A stretch of DNA of 64,000 nt from Tanypteryx hageni (GCA_028673005.1 CM054118.1:9878014-9942013); one strand, 5' to 3'. Numbered from the stretch's first letter, positions 36,601-51,600 are shown. Numbers and translations are program-made. Notes: generated by a model from the letters alone, not told the origin.

Positions 36601-39600
36601 TCGAGCCTGTCTTCTGCCAAGAACGAAGATGTGGAAAAATTGTCCTCTCTTCTAGACATGCAGGTCAAGGCAGTGAAACAGTTGGAGGAAGAATTAGTAT
36701 CCAAGAATTGGGAATTGGAAAAAATAACCAACGAGATGGAAGGATCAAATACAGAAACTATGAATAAAATTTCAGGGTACGAGGTTAAAGTTGCAGAATT
36801 GGAAGAGCTAGCAGCAAGGAATGAAAGTGATATTTCAAGGCTTGAGATCGAAAAGGAGGAACTTGAGTCACAGCTGATTTCAGAAAAGGAAAATTGCCAA
36901 AAACTATCATTCCAGTTAAATGAAGCTGTGGTTAATCTTGAAAAAGTCACGAAAGAATCGAGCCTGTCTTCTGCCAAGAACGAAGATGTGGAAAAATTGT
37001 CCTCTCTTCTAGACATGCAGGTCAAGGCAGTGAAACAGTTGGAGGAAGAATTAGTATCCAAGAATTGGGAATTGGAAAAAATAACCAACGAGATGGAAGG
37101 ATCAAATACAGAAACTATGAATAAAATTTCAGGGTACGAGGTTAAAGTTGCAGAATTGGAAGAGCTAGCAGCAAGGAATGAAAGTGATATTTCAAGGCTT
37201 GAGATCGAAAAGGAGGAACTTGAGTCACAGCTGATTTCAGAAAAGGAAAATTGCCAAAAACTATCATTCCAGTTAAATGAAGCTGTGGTTAATCTTGAAA
37301 AAGTCACGAAAGAATCGAGCCTGTCTTCTGCCAAGAACGAAGATGTGGAAAAATTGTCCTCTCTTCTAGACATGCAGGTCAAGGCAGTGAAACAGTTGGA
37401 GGAAGAATTAGTATCCAAGAATTGGGAATTGGAAAAAATAACCAACGAGATGGAAGGATCAAATACAGAAACTATGAATAAAATTTCAGGGTACGAGGTT
37501 AAAGTTGCAGAATTGGAAGAGCTAGCAGCAAGGAATGAAAGTGATATTTCAAGGCTTGAGATCGAAAAGGAGGAACTTGAGTCACAGCTGATTTCAGAAA
37601 AGGAAAATTGCCAAAAAATATCCTTCCAGTTAAATGAAGCTGTGGTTAATATTGAAAATATAACAAAAGAACTGAATGAGTCTTCTGCTAAGAATGCTAA
37701 TGTAGAAGAATTAGAATTTCGACTTCATGCAGAGATCCAAAAAGTGAGAGAATTGCATGTAGAATTGAAAACTAATGATAACATTTTACAAAATTATAAG
37801 GATGAACAAGAGAAGTTAAAATTCTCCTTGACTGTAGAAGAAGAAAAGGTGAGAAAATTGAAAAATGAGTTGGAAACTAAGGTTAATGATTTGGAAAAGT
37901 TGGTTATCGAAGTTGAAGAATATCATTCACAGTTGCGACAGCAATGGGTAATCGCTGAAAATAAGGATTTGGAGATAAAGAGATTGGTTGAAAAACCTAA
38001 TTCCCAAGAGGTAAGACTAAATATGTCCAATGATATGGAAAATGTAACTGGAATCAAAATTTCTGAGCCAGAAGCGAGTATCTCAAAATTGGAAAGCTTA
38101 TTTGGAGAAATTAAAAAAGAAAAAGATAAAATTACAGCAAAAAATATAGAATTAGAATCCTGTCTACATTCAGAGAAGGAAATCTCTCAAGCACTTAATA
38201 CTCAGCTAAGAAATTCAATGGAAATGATCAACAAAGATGAACAAATGGAGACTTTGAAAAATTTGTTGGAAATGAGCAAGTCCCAACTTTTGAAGTTTAC
38301 TTGGGAGAAAGATGAATTTGTTACTATCCTTGAATTGAAGAATAATCAAATTGAATGTCTCCAAATTCAGTTGGCGAACTCATCCCAAGAAATTGATACT
38401 CTGACGAATAAGCTAAATGAAGTCTCATATCAAGTTGATAGTAGGAAGGATGAAGAATCTGAAGTAATTTTATCTATTAAAGCTGAGTTAGAATGTGCAA
38501 AATATGCTCTTTCAGTATGTGTAGATAGTGAGGAAGAACTGGATAATTTACTTAGTGTAGAAAAAAGTAAAGTAAGTGACTTGTGTAAACAATTATCTGA
38601 GGAAAAAGCAAAGAGAAGGGAGGTAATCAGTAAAAATATGGAACTGGCTAATGCTAAAGATAATATTGAGGAGCAGTTATCATTGCTTGTGGAAGATCAT
38701 AGAAAGTGCTCTGAGAATGAAATGGAGTTGAGGTCAAAGAATGAAGAATTGTCAACTGAAGTAGCAACACTTAAGGTCAAGTTGTGTTCTTCGGAATTGG
38801 TAATTGAGAAACTGAAGGCAGAACTCACTGTTAAAGTTAATGATATTCCAGCAATGCAACAAAGAAATAAGGAACTTACTGAACAATTAGAAGTACTAAA
38901 TAATTTGTTGGAAGAGAGCAGATCTGAGCTGTCTAGTGTCACAGTGGGAAGAAATGAATTGGTTAGTAATCTCGAATTGAAGAACTTACAACTTCAGTCT
39001 GTCCAGCATCAGTTGCAAAATTCACTACAAGAAATTGATTCTCTTACAAAGAGTCTGAATGAAGTCTCAGACCAATTTCAAAGCAACAAGATTAAGGAAT
39101 CTGAGGTACTTTTTGTTAAAGCTGAGCTGGAAAGTGCTAAATGTGCTCTTTTGGATCATATCAAAAGCAAGGAGGAATTTGATAACTCGCTCAGTATTGA
39201 GAGGACTAGAGTAGAGGATTTACGTAAAAAGCTATTAGAAGAAAGAGCCAAAAGAGAGGAAGAGGTCAGTAAAAATATGGAGCTGACTGATTCCATAAAA
39301 ACTATTGAGCAGCGTCTAGCCTCTCTCTTGGATGACTATAAAAAGTGCCATGAAAATGAATTGAAGTTAATGTCATCAAATGGAGAATTATCTGCTGAAA
39401 TAACAGGACTGGAAGCCAAGTTGAATTCTTGCAAATCAGAAACTGAAAAGTTGGAGGCAGAATGTAAAATTAAGGTGGATGATATGGCTCAGTCAGAAAA
39501 AAGAAATATAGAGCTTTCGTCAATGCTTGAATTAAGAAATAAAAAGATAAATGAGCTTGAAGTTTTTATCAAAGAATTAAACGGGGAGTTATCATTAAAA

Positions 39601-42600
39601 GTGACAGAGCTTAATAATGGTACAATGAAGATTTCACAATTACAGTCTGCTTTAGAAAATGCTCAAGGTAAAATTCAATCAATGTCCTCTGAAGTTAGGA
39701 ACCTTAAAGAAGTTGAAGATTCTCTGAGGGCAGATATTTCCCAGCTTGGAACAGCCTTAATAGAAGCCAACGAGAAAATTAGAAATATTAATGAAGCTAG
39801 AGTTTATGAGTTGGAGAAGGAAAAAATCCACAGTAAAGGAATCATTTCACAGTTTAAAAATCAAAGTATTGCTGCTAATAATGAATTGAAAGCGGTTTTG
39901 AAGCTAAATGAAGGTAAAATATCTTCTTTGGAATATAAGCTGAAGGCTGAAAATGAGAAGTTTGCACAAAAAGTGGAAGAAGTCAAACTGTTGCAGTTGA
40001 ATGGAAATGAACTCTCTGAACTTCTGAAAGTTGAGAAGAATAGAGTTTCAATTTTGGAAAACAAAATTCTGAAAAATGAAGAAAAGTTTAACATTTTGGA
40101 GAAAAATTTGGAGAGTATAAAGGCAGAAATCAATGAACAAGTAAAGAAAAATGATAGGTTAAAAAATATGGAAGTCGTGCTGCGGTCTGAAATTGAATTG
40201 GAGAAAAAGAAGAATCTCAATGCTGAAAATGAGCTTACAAAACTGAAAACTTCTTTGTGCTTATCTGGAATGAAACAAGATGAATTGAAATTGAAGATTA
40301 ACTGTCTTGAAACGAGGCTCCAGGAAGAGTCTTCACTGGTTACTCAACTCAAATCTCAATTAGTAAATGAAAAGGAGGCACTTTCAGCTGCCCGGGAAGC
40401 AGAGAAGAGTATATTGGGAGTTGTTTCTGCTCAAGAAAAGGCATTATCTCTTCTGGAAGCTAACAAGGAGGTCATGGATGCTGAAATAAGAATGCTAAAT
40501 GGCAACGTTAAAGAAAAAGATGAACAGGTGAGATATTTGCTGTAATTGTTTTCATGGTAAAATCACAATGTGCAAGGTCTTTGTAAGTTTTCTTTTTTAT
40601 TAGTTATATTTTGAGAAGTTAATTTCTGAGAGTTGCTATCAAAAATGAAAATTATCAAGCTCCCTTTATGGCTAGAATCCAATTAATGATGTGATAGTGA
40701 CAAAATCATAGACCATCTTATTGCTCTCCAAGTTACCTCCATTGTCACTTGGAGCTGCAACTGTTTTAATTAACTTGGTGATTGTTTCAGTAATTTTTTA
40801 TTTAATCAAATAGAGAAAAATTACAGAGCTCGACATATTTTTTAATTTATCAACAGTTCATCCGCTTAAGAATTTTAATTGCGACTGGATATTAGATCTA
40901 TAAATCTTGTCGAGAAAAATATTAATCTTAAAAGAAATCGGTGTCTCTTTTTAGTCACCTTATATTTTTTTTTAATATCAATAGTGGGGAAAATTTGTTC
41001 TATTTATTTCATTTAGGAAATTAAAATTAAAATAATTTTGCCGTGTGTATATAGCAGGTGGAAATTTTTGTATCAAATTAAAATAAATAATTAATCTCTT
41101 ATTTGATTTAAATATTAATGTCATCCTTTTTCCCTGTTTTGAAATTTATTTTGCATTGTACACTTTCCAATTAAAGATGAGTAACAATAAATATTTTAAC
41201 TTATTGTTAACTGTCTTATTTTATATGATTGGTATAATAACAAATATAATGCTAAAATAATATTCTGAAGAGTGGAGTTAAAAGGCTTGCATTTTCAGCT
41301 GAGAGAATTAACTGAAAAACTTGATGAACAAGAAGAGTATTCAAAAAGTATGGAGCGAATGATGGAAAAATTGGAGCGTCGAAATGGTATTGTGGTGGAT
41401 CACAGGATTGAGATTCAGAATGAAGCAAAGGCCAAAGAAGATAAATTAAGGGCTGAAATAGCAGAACTTCGAGGTAGACTAGACAAAGAAATGGTTAAAT
41501 CTGGATCTGGTAAGAGATTAATACTTCCTTTCTAAATACTTCTGCAAAATTGGATTACGATTGAAGCTATTGTCATATTGCCTAAAAAGTTCAAAAGTAG
41601 ATAAGATTTTACATAGATAATTTTTGTTGCTAAATATTTCTCAAGAAATTCTTTTATGAATAGTTATTTTAAAACTATTACTTTCCATGGATTAGAACAG
41701 GGATTCCCAACCTGCTGCTCACAAGTACCACATTGTTCATGTCAATCTAGGATACTTAAAATCACATTTCCTAGCACCAATAATGTAATGTTTTCTTATT
41801 TTATTTCTAAACATACTAATAAATTTTAAATTGGTTTGATGTTATTTATGATTATTTCTATTTTTTAAAGTATAGTGGTTCTCACTTGAAATTCTAGAAA
41901 ATAACTTTGGTTGCTACATTGAAAAGGTTGGGAATCCCTATATTAGAATGTCTGAAATATTCCAAAGAAATCATCTTACAAGGAGAGGCTACAACCTTCG
42001 GATCATGGATTTTGATGAAACTCAACCAGGTGATTCTACATCAAAAATAAGGTCTTGTGTTTTTTGAATGGGCCCTTGGGTTTGAGAAATCAGCATCGAA
42101 AATATGCAAAAAGCATCATATGCAACTTAATAGGCTTCATTGTCAAATTTTATGTTTTCATTATTTTTATTATCCAAGCCTTATTTGAAAAGCAATATTC
42201 TCCGATAAAAAGACGCTATATAATTTTTATTTGGAGAAAATGCAGAAACATGTAATAATGCGCATTTTAAATATTTCAGTCGATGAAACAATGGTTCATA
42301 GCAGGAAGGTACCTACCAATAAATATACTTATGAAATAATTCTTCTTTTAACACGTATTTCTTCCAAATAAAAATTATAGAGCATCAAATGGTCATATGC
42401 AAGTTTTTTTACTTGTGCAAAATTTTCCTTTATGTTTTTGCTATACACTACAAAACATTTGGCAGTATTTTTTCTGAAGCAGTAATTGAATATTGTAGTA
42501 TGTATGAGCGTTTCCTTATTAACGTCTCCAAAGTTAACACGTGTTTTTCACCAGCTTGAGTTAACGTATGCAAATAATTCACAGTATTCATTATTTTCTA

Positions 42601-45600
42601 TTCCGATCGCTGTATGCCAAGGCAAGACTAATATGATCAGTAATATATAATTAATATAACAATGAAGTTAATAATAATAATATATAATTATAGATGACTA
42701 TTCTTGCACAGCAGCATTTTTCTTGCTATGGACTATAGTTTCATCAACTGCAATATCTAAAATGCTCATTATTATATGTTTCTGCATTCATTATCTCCAA
42801 ATAAAAATTACTCATGCACCCCGTGCACCCCTATTTATGAGCTGATCCAGACAGAAAAAATTAATTTAAGCAGGAATAAGTTTTTTTTTTTAATAAAAGC
42901 AGGCTCTTCAACATTTCCCACTCCCTGAAACAAGTTTCACTCAAATTAAGTGTCTTGACTTTAAAATTCAATTCAAAAAGAAAATTCACTGATCCGTGAT
43001 AGATTCTGAGTTGAGAATTATCTCCCTCTACCCCTTACTAGGTGATGTAATTTATTGAGAGATCTCTTTACGCCGATACTTGCAGAAATCTCCTCATCTT
43101 TGATAGTCTTCTTTTCTGTTAACCTCTTAATAGTTTTTAAAGTAATATTACGCAACTTTGTCCACAATTTACCGTGTTTTGAGGTAATATCAAAGACAAC
43201 TAGTAAAATTACGCACCGATGCAGAGCTTCATGTATTGCTTATTTTTGACGTAATATGGCACTCAGCATCAATATCCTGTACAGTAAGGTCCTCCCTTGT
43301 ACCGGCGGCAGACCGGAAGCGTACTGGCCGCGGCGGTTGAGAAACACTGACCTAAACAATTGTTGGTCACATAGATATGCGTATACTTCATAAAATTCAT
43401 CTTCTGCATATATAGACGTAGATGCAATCATATTGCAGAAAATTTACTATTGATAAAATTTATATTACTTGGTCTGAAAACCCTGTGTAAGATGCGCACA
43501 CCCTTTTTTTTCACTGGCATTCCGGGTAAAAAGGTGCACGGGGTAAACGAGTAAATATGGTATGCAGCGTATTTTTATTGGAGTAATATTGCTTTTCAAA
43601 TAACGTTTGGACAACTTGAAAAAAAATGAAAAATGAACCTGGGCCTACGCTGTAGGAGCCAAGGACGTTATCCACTCACCCATTCCTGTTCTTAGCAACA
43701 ATAAAGCCTATTAAATTGCATGCGATGTTTTTGTACATTTTTGACGCTGATTTCTTGAACCATTCACAAAAATCCCAAGACACGGGTCTCCTTATTTTCA
43801 ATGTAGAATCACATGGTCGATTTTCATCAAAATCCGTGACCTGAAGGTCGTAGCCTCTCCTTGTTAGTGTTGCTTTGATTCATGCTTATGATCATTGATT
43901 CATAAACATCTATCTAAAATATTTTTATGAAATTGCATATCTTGATAATTTAATAACTCCAATTCCCGTAATATTGGAGGTTTGTAAATTATCAATTCGA
44001 TTCCAACCTTAATGCAATCTCAATATTTTTTCTTTTTCTTGCGTTGATGTTGATTGGAAAAATTTTCTTATCTTTTTTCTTACTTACAACTGCCTGTCTA
44101 TTAATAACCTTTCCATTAGAGCATATTGAGAACTCTCAACATCTCAAATTCCTTTAATCAATATCCTAATTGCGATTTTATGTATCATTTAATCTTTACT
44201 ACTAGTAGTTGTGAAATATATTCTTATTTTGTTGAAATACCAACATTTTGTATTCAATATAACCAAATAGTAATTTTTGGTTTCAAATACAGTCCCAGTC
44301 AATGTTTTGTAATTTTTGGAATGGGAACCTTTCTCCCAGATAAAAATTGAACAAGCAGTTGACTGCATAACTTAATATAACTTGTTAAAATTGTTTCTGA
44401 GAGGTTGAGCACCTTGACCTTGTATTCTAATGAGTTTGCGTGTGATTTCAATTATGGGTTGTTTTTTCCCCCTCTCAGTGAGAGGTGATTTTGCCGAATT
44501 TAAGAAGGAATTGGAGTCTGAAAGATCAAGAAAAAAAGAAGTTGAGATTAAGCTGCATTCTGCTATGTTGGAAGTGCAGAATTACCATTCTCAGGTTTGT
44601 AGTTGGAATCTGTGAACAAATTTTGGGGTATTTGAAACTACCAAAAATTGTTTTTTTTGTCTGTGGTTTTTAGTTTTTTTATTAGCGAGTTATACTCTTT
44701 ATTTAAATAGATCGAAGAATATAAGAGGGAACTCATGCGCTGCAAGCAACTAATTTTTGGGGGAGTGAAAGGGCAAGATACTGCAAGCGTTAATAAGGCC
44801 ACACTAATTAACTGTGGTATTCAAACTATTCCTATGACAATGCCTCAAGTCCAGCAGACTTGTTTAAACTGTAATGGAGCTGGCCAGGTAAATATGTTTC
44901 CCCAAAAAGAGGTAGTGTTTAATTTGTAGGATACTCAAATTTACTGCTGAAATTAGTGCATCTATAATTATTTATTGGAAAATTAAAGCTTAAAAACTTA
45001 GAATTGATAATTGTTTTAATCATATATGATATGATGATACATACATAAATAGTACATTTTTAATGATCATGTCATTTATAGCATTTAACCATTGTTTATC
45101 ATTGGATTTATGAAGTTAAATTCTCTTCTTTTTTGTGTTCAGCTTCTGGCGAAATTTGAAATTAAAATAGTTTTTGATACATTTTTTTTTTAATTTTATA
45201 AGCCAGTTTTTTTCGCTTTTTGTGAGTGTGATTGCATATTCATTCATCCCCCTCTGATGATAAGGATTTGTTTTCATGAAAAAGGCAAATTTGAGATTAC
45301 AACAGAAATGTTTTAAGGTTCTCGGAATACGTTTTCACTATTTTCTTGATGATCTGTGTATTTTTGATATCTTTGTGTATGTCTGTGTAATAGGAATTTT
45401 ATGGATGCTCAAATTACTACAGTAAAATCTTGTTACAACATACTTCAAATTAAGGTACATTTTTGATTCTCCATCAATTTTCTGTATAAATACTGTAAAT
45501 ATTTCAAAATACTTTCCAATACTATGTATGAACTTCAGAGTTCCCGACAAGATTTTTGTTGTTTTAACCTATGATTTTATCTGTAAATGACTCATCTAAA

Positions 45601-48600
45601 ACAATTCTTGCTTATTCAAGTCGTTTTATACTAATTTGAAGGCATTTTTTGTCTTTTTTGTGGAATGATCTGTGAAACTGCCAAAATCCCAAAAGAAGGG
45701 ATTTTCCGAACTGAAAATTTAGCACTGAGGGTCAGTTATCCCTCTGATTGAAATAAAATCTTAAGTTCTAGGAAATATCTTTCTTGTTAGACTCGTATTC
45801 CCTCCAGTTTCGATTCATGCCAGACTTGTGAGAATGCAGATTCTCACTGAGATGCTTCCAGAGAAAATGCTAGAGCCTCACTTGCACCTCAAGGTCCTTT
45901 ACCTTATCTCCTTTTCCAAGAAACTCATTAAGGGTCTCTCCTACTCTAATTTTGGGGATATGTTGCAATATTCCCTGGTCGTTTCTTTGCTTTCACTTTC
46001 TAACCCTTCATAATTTTAGTCTTTGGCTTCCAGAGACACAGGTATTAAACAGTCTTTACTTGTGAGTGTGTGCATTCAGTCCAATCAGCTCATCAACTGC
46101 AGTTTTATTTTTAAATTGAATTTGTTCATTGAACACTGAATTTGTAGTTATTCCCACAACCATGAGTGCTTTCAACAATAAGATGAACAAATGGAAACTT
46201 TTTATCAAGTGAAAAAATGAATACATTAAAAGTGATTGACAATGGAAAAACAAGCTGTTATCATGATAAAATTTGGAATTGCTCCTACAAGTGTCCATGA
46301 CACTCAAGGATCAAGATAAAATTAAGAGATCTGCATTGTTCCCAGATCAGAGGAGTAAATGAGGAGAGAATCACTGTAAAAATTTCACTTTATTCAACCA
46401 CTTTACTGAATATGCCATATATATCCATCATGGCTGTTTATGCCCATGGTGGGTATGTCATATATATTCGTCACAGCGGTTTCTCGGTGATTTGCTATAG
46501 GTATACCGAAATATTTCATCATGAGGTTGGTCCTTCATCTAGCTCTGTCCGTTTAGTTTGGTTTTCCAGTAATAGATGGAGCATGCTTTCCTTATGTTGA
46601 GAAAATATGTACAATTCTCGTAAGTTCTGCATTTTTTATGTGGGTAAGCCTATTCTCTCCCCTGCAGAAGTGAAAGCTGGAAATCTAAGATCAGAATCAC
46701 CTTCCCTCCTAGGAGGCTCTGGATGTAATAACCTCCCCTTCAGGTCTCAGTAAATGGCAAAGATTTTTCTTCATTTCTTGGACAAGGCAATGCTCAATGC
46801 ATTTGCTGTTTATAGAAAAAAATAGGGGAAGTTAAACAAAGGAGTTTCTAATAATGCTAGTTGAAAAGTTATTAAAAAATTTGGAAAGACTCTTAATCCA
46901 GAACAGGTAGTCCCCAACTTACATATATAATTTGTTCTGCAAAACCTAACATAAGTCGAAAATTAGGTATGTAAGTTGGAAATTATTCTTACACATACAT
47001 CCATGTATGTTTAACAAGTTAGAGATAGGCATGCTTGTGTAACATAATTTACGTGTGTTTGGATGTGTATTATAATTCCTTTTTATAATTATTGTGCACT
47101 TTTAATTTCGTGAAAATTACATATTCAAACTTTCAACAAATCTTAGATATAAGTTCAGATACACCAAAAACAATTGGATACATATTTCCCATATAAAAGC
47201 ATTGCACTCATTGCCACACTATTAAAAAATTTTCATTTTTAGAAATTGTCTTGAAATAACGTATTAATAATTTCGTAAAAAGCTGGTATATACCTTCATA
47301 TACAAATTTTAAAAAAGCACGATACAAGCAGTATGTCAAACTAACACCAACATAAGTGAAAGCAGGAATGTGCACTCTCAGGCAATGAATCGGCAGGTAT
47401 TATATATAAATTATTTTATTATAATTATATAAACATTTATTATTATATAGTATATTTATAATATAATATGCATCTACTTATTAAATAAATAATGTATAGT
47501 AATGTTAGAATAAATTTTATATTATACAAATACAAAATGTTCCTGGCGATAAACCTATACTTAAAGTCAGAAATATGTAAGTCGTGTTTAACAAGACCTT
47601 TTACCATCAACAAGGAGAACTTGCATATGCTCCCCTGTTTTATGAACATTCTTGAATGTAATTTGTTTAGGTCTAATTTACCGGCTATTAAGAATGTTGT
47701 TGTATGGTGCCATTATGTTGTTGATATTTTTACTTGCTCCATATATGAAGTATAGAGAAAGTATTGCTTTTATGAAAAAAATCGAATATGAGATTTCAAT
47801 GAAAATACATGTTTTAAGGACCTCTGAACACGTTTTGAACATTTTCTCGATGATGTCTGTCTGTGACCGGGATTTTGTGAGTGCCCTAACTCAAAAACTA
47901 TTAATCAGATCAGCATGAAGTTTTATATTTGACATTTTTGTTTAAGGAAAAATTGCTGTTTAGTTTTTGATAGAAATCAGTCAACCGGAAGTGGGTGTTT
48001 ACTCTTGTCACATCCATTTTTAAAAAAGTATTTGCTTTAATATTTGATAAATGTAAAAATGTACTGGAATAAAAGTTGTAGGCAATTTAATTCTCTACAA
48101 CCTTTGTTTGAAACATTTTCCCATATAATACATTGTTGAAGACATATTTTAAAAAATAAATATTTTAGCTGCCATCTCCACACCACCTACTGGTGACTAT
48201 TGTAAACACTTTACGTCCCTTTTTATTTTCTCAATTGTTGGAGCTTTGGGGCTATATCAGAAGGCTACAGTTTGAGTTTATTTCTGTTTTTTGTCAAGTC
48301 TTTAAATTTTTCTTGCAGTTCCTTAAAATATTTATTATCATTTAATCTATTTGGAATTATTAGAAATATTACAGGAATGGAGAAAGTCATGTGGTGGCCA
48401 CATCAGATTTTTTGTATATGGAATGGATCCTTTAGGCCAGTGGTTATCAAACTTTTTAAAGAGATCCCCCTCATTTGCAAAAAAATTCTTGCACCTCGCT
48501 ACCCTTCTCATAAAACAATATTGACGTATAGTTTTCTCAGCATGTATTTTATTCTAGTAAAACTAAAATGTTCTTGCAGTTTTTTGATAGTTCACAATTA

Positions 48601-51600
48601 TATTTCAAACGAACTAAAAGTAAAATAGCACACAGATATTTATTTTAAAAATTATAACTTTTGGATTTCTAACTTCGTATATCAATGACAATAAAAATGT
48701 TTAATGAGATGCTTGTTCTTCGGCATATATTTCTTCAAAACATGGAGTTGAAGATGATATTGCCACTCTTAATTCCTTTTCAACAACTATTCGAGATCGA
48801 TATTTGGTCTTCATCGCCACTACAGCAGAAAACCCCGTTTCACACAGATAAGATATAACAAATGGTAATAGAACTTGAATTGCCTTTTTGGATAAATTAG
48901 GATATTTCTTTTTCAACCTTAGCCAAAACGAAGGTAGTTTTTCAGGGTCCAAGTCTTGTTTCAACATACTATCACAAAACAAGTCAATTAATTGTTCTTG
49001 TTCAGGCAACGTAAGATCAAACGTAATAAGTTTACCATATCCATTGACAGAGAATGGGTTCCTTATTCATTCATATTTGGAAACATCCAAGTCTTTAAAG
49101 TAATGCGTGAAATTCTTTCGTAGGCCGGTCAAATGATTAATAAGCAGATTTTTGCTTTCTTGGAGTTCATTTGCAGTGCAGGTAATTTTTAAACTGGGAA
49201 ACATATCAAACATATTAGTCTGTAAATTATATATATCCACAGCTCTAACTTTTTCATAAACGCACTCACTTTATCTTTCTGGATAAGAATGCGACTTTGA
49301 GGACCTTGAATTGATTTATTTAAGCATCTCAGTTTTTCAAAAATATCCACCATATATGCAAGTTTCAAGAGAAAGTTTTGGTCAGAAAATGAATTCGCTT
49401 TATCATTATTATCCCTAAGAAAATCGAAATTTCATCTTTTAGTTCAAACACCTTTTGCAGTGCTTTGGCACGAGAAAGCCAGCAAGTTTTGCAATAATAT
49501 AAAAGTGCCATATGCTCTGCCCACATGTCTTTGCACAATTTTGCAAATAGCCTTCCTTTTTATGGACTCTTTTATGAAATTAATTACCCTTGTTACAACT
49601 TGGAACTTGGAAAACTACATTTAGCTCTTCACTCATGTTTCGATACAAGAGATTGTCTGTGAAGTATGCAATGGGTCCAAATTATGCGAGGGGCCACATT
49701 TTTAACGAGTGCTTGCAGACCTGCGTTCTTTCCTGGCATTGACTGTGCTTCGTCAGTGAAGAGTCCAATACAGTTGTCCCACATTATGTCATTTTCGTTA
49801 AATTACACTGAAAATTTCTCATGATGTGGCATTGCCTTCAATGGGTTTGCAAAATAACAAATCTTCCTTAACGACAGTATCTACAATGTATCTCACATAT
49901 GTAATCAGATGAACATCTTTGACTACATCAGTTGCTTCATCGACTTGCAATGCAAACTAGGAAGATTTTAGTTTTCAATTAATTGATCACAGAGGTCTTC
50001 AGAAAAACGCGAGATTCTCCTTCCCACTGTACTGTCGGAAAGTGGAACCATTCGAAGTCGCTCTACATATGATTCGCATAGCATCATTTCCACCAAATCA
50101 TTTGCTGCATGTAGCACCAACGTTTCTCCTATCAAATGAGGCTTGTTACACTTAGATATTCTGTAGGCAGCTTTGTATGATGCAAGTAATCCTTTTGCTG
50201 TTACAGACATGGTCTTTGAAAAAGTCTCATTTTGCTTAATAAGAGCCTCTAATTTTCTCTGGAAAAATTCACTGGGTTTGCCAATGTATTCTGCATGCAT
50301 ACATTGAAGATGTTGTCTCAATTTATTGGGTTTAATGTTATCTGCAGCTAAAGGATTTGTGCAAAGCAAACACAATGGCCTTTCCTCACCATCAGTAATA
50401 ATCCTTGTGAACCCCAGTGATAAATATTGTGGATTATATTTTCTAGATTTTGGCCTTTTACTTTATGTTCGTCTTTCAGCTCTCTAAACAGTCACTATCG
50501 CCTTTACTTGTGCTAGTTTCTGCAGCTTCAGTAGATTTTCTCTTCAAACCAGATATGTATTTATCCATGGGATAATTTCACTCTTAAAAAAAAAACAGAA
50601 AAAAAATCTGCTGTGTCCACCACATGACTTTCTCCTTATATAGGTAGGTTATCAACTAAAACTATTATTAATTGTTAAAAAATAACAAATGAATAACTCC
50701 CACTTCTGGTACACATCTGGCAACCATAATGTTATATAGTTATTAATAATTCAACAATAATTCTTAATATAAAATTTGAAACTAACAAGACAACTAAAAA
50801 ACATCCACTTTCGGTTTATCAATGTCCGCCAAAATCTAATCAGCTCTTTGTTTCGTTACACAAATTCTAAATATGAAATTTGTGCTGATCAGATCATTAG
50901 TTTTTGAGATAGTGTGCCCACAAAAAAATGGTCACACGCACACAGGTAAACATAAAAATAATAAACAAGTAAATATATTTACTTACTGAACAAAACAAAA
51001 TGTAGTATATCTTAGAATTTCGTATTTCAGACATCAAAATGTCCGTTTTCTTTTCTCAAACTTGGGAATAAACTGTGATGGGAGAGTTCTTTTCAAAGAT
51101 TTCTCAACCGTTTTGCTACCACAACAAAACAGTTCACAGTTTTCAAATCTAATCAGAGAATGAGAAAGAGAATGCATCCACAGAGTAGTGTCCTAGAAAA
51201 AATAGAAGTACGATATACAACCCATATGTGCAGAACAATAGCGGATCAGAGAATTTGATAACAATCTTAGACGTTAAATGAAATCAAATTTTCATTGTGT
51301 AGAGACTACATTGTAGTCATAACCATAATTCAACGGTAATTTACCATGTAATAATGTTAACGAAATAAACACGGAAGTTGCAAGTGTTTTAATGCTATAT
51401 TGTATTGAAATAAGTGGATGGGATATCGAGTATTGTATGCTGTAAATTGTATGCAGTTAATTGCTGGTCGTATTATTAGTTTTTGAGTTAGAATAATAGA
51501 TTGTATTAATAATTTTTGAGGTAGAACAAACAATTATATTGGCCATTGCTTCACGTCCCCCCAGAAAGGGTCTCGCGCCCCCCCTGGAGGGCGCACCCCA

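Noticed and set aside
35862..37445. A 527-codon open frame on the minus strand with internal repeats
   Set aside because: It is the antisense shadow of the 357-bp coding array. Because the unit is a multiple of three and stop-free on that frame once, it stays open in every copy. The composition (Ser/Phe-rich) is that of antisense coiled coil.
36011..37617. CRISPR-like regular repeat
   Set aside because: The units are contiguous, 357 bp long and coding, without spacers, in a eukaryotic gene.
44430..44615. Independent short gene around exon 5
   Set aside because: The sequence before 44479 is a pyrimidine-rich acceptor and the sequence after 44594 is an intron donor; only the middle has coiled-coil character.
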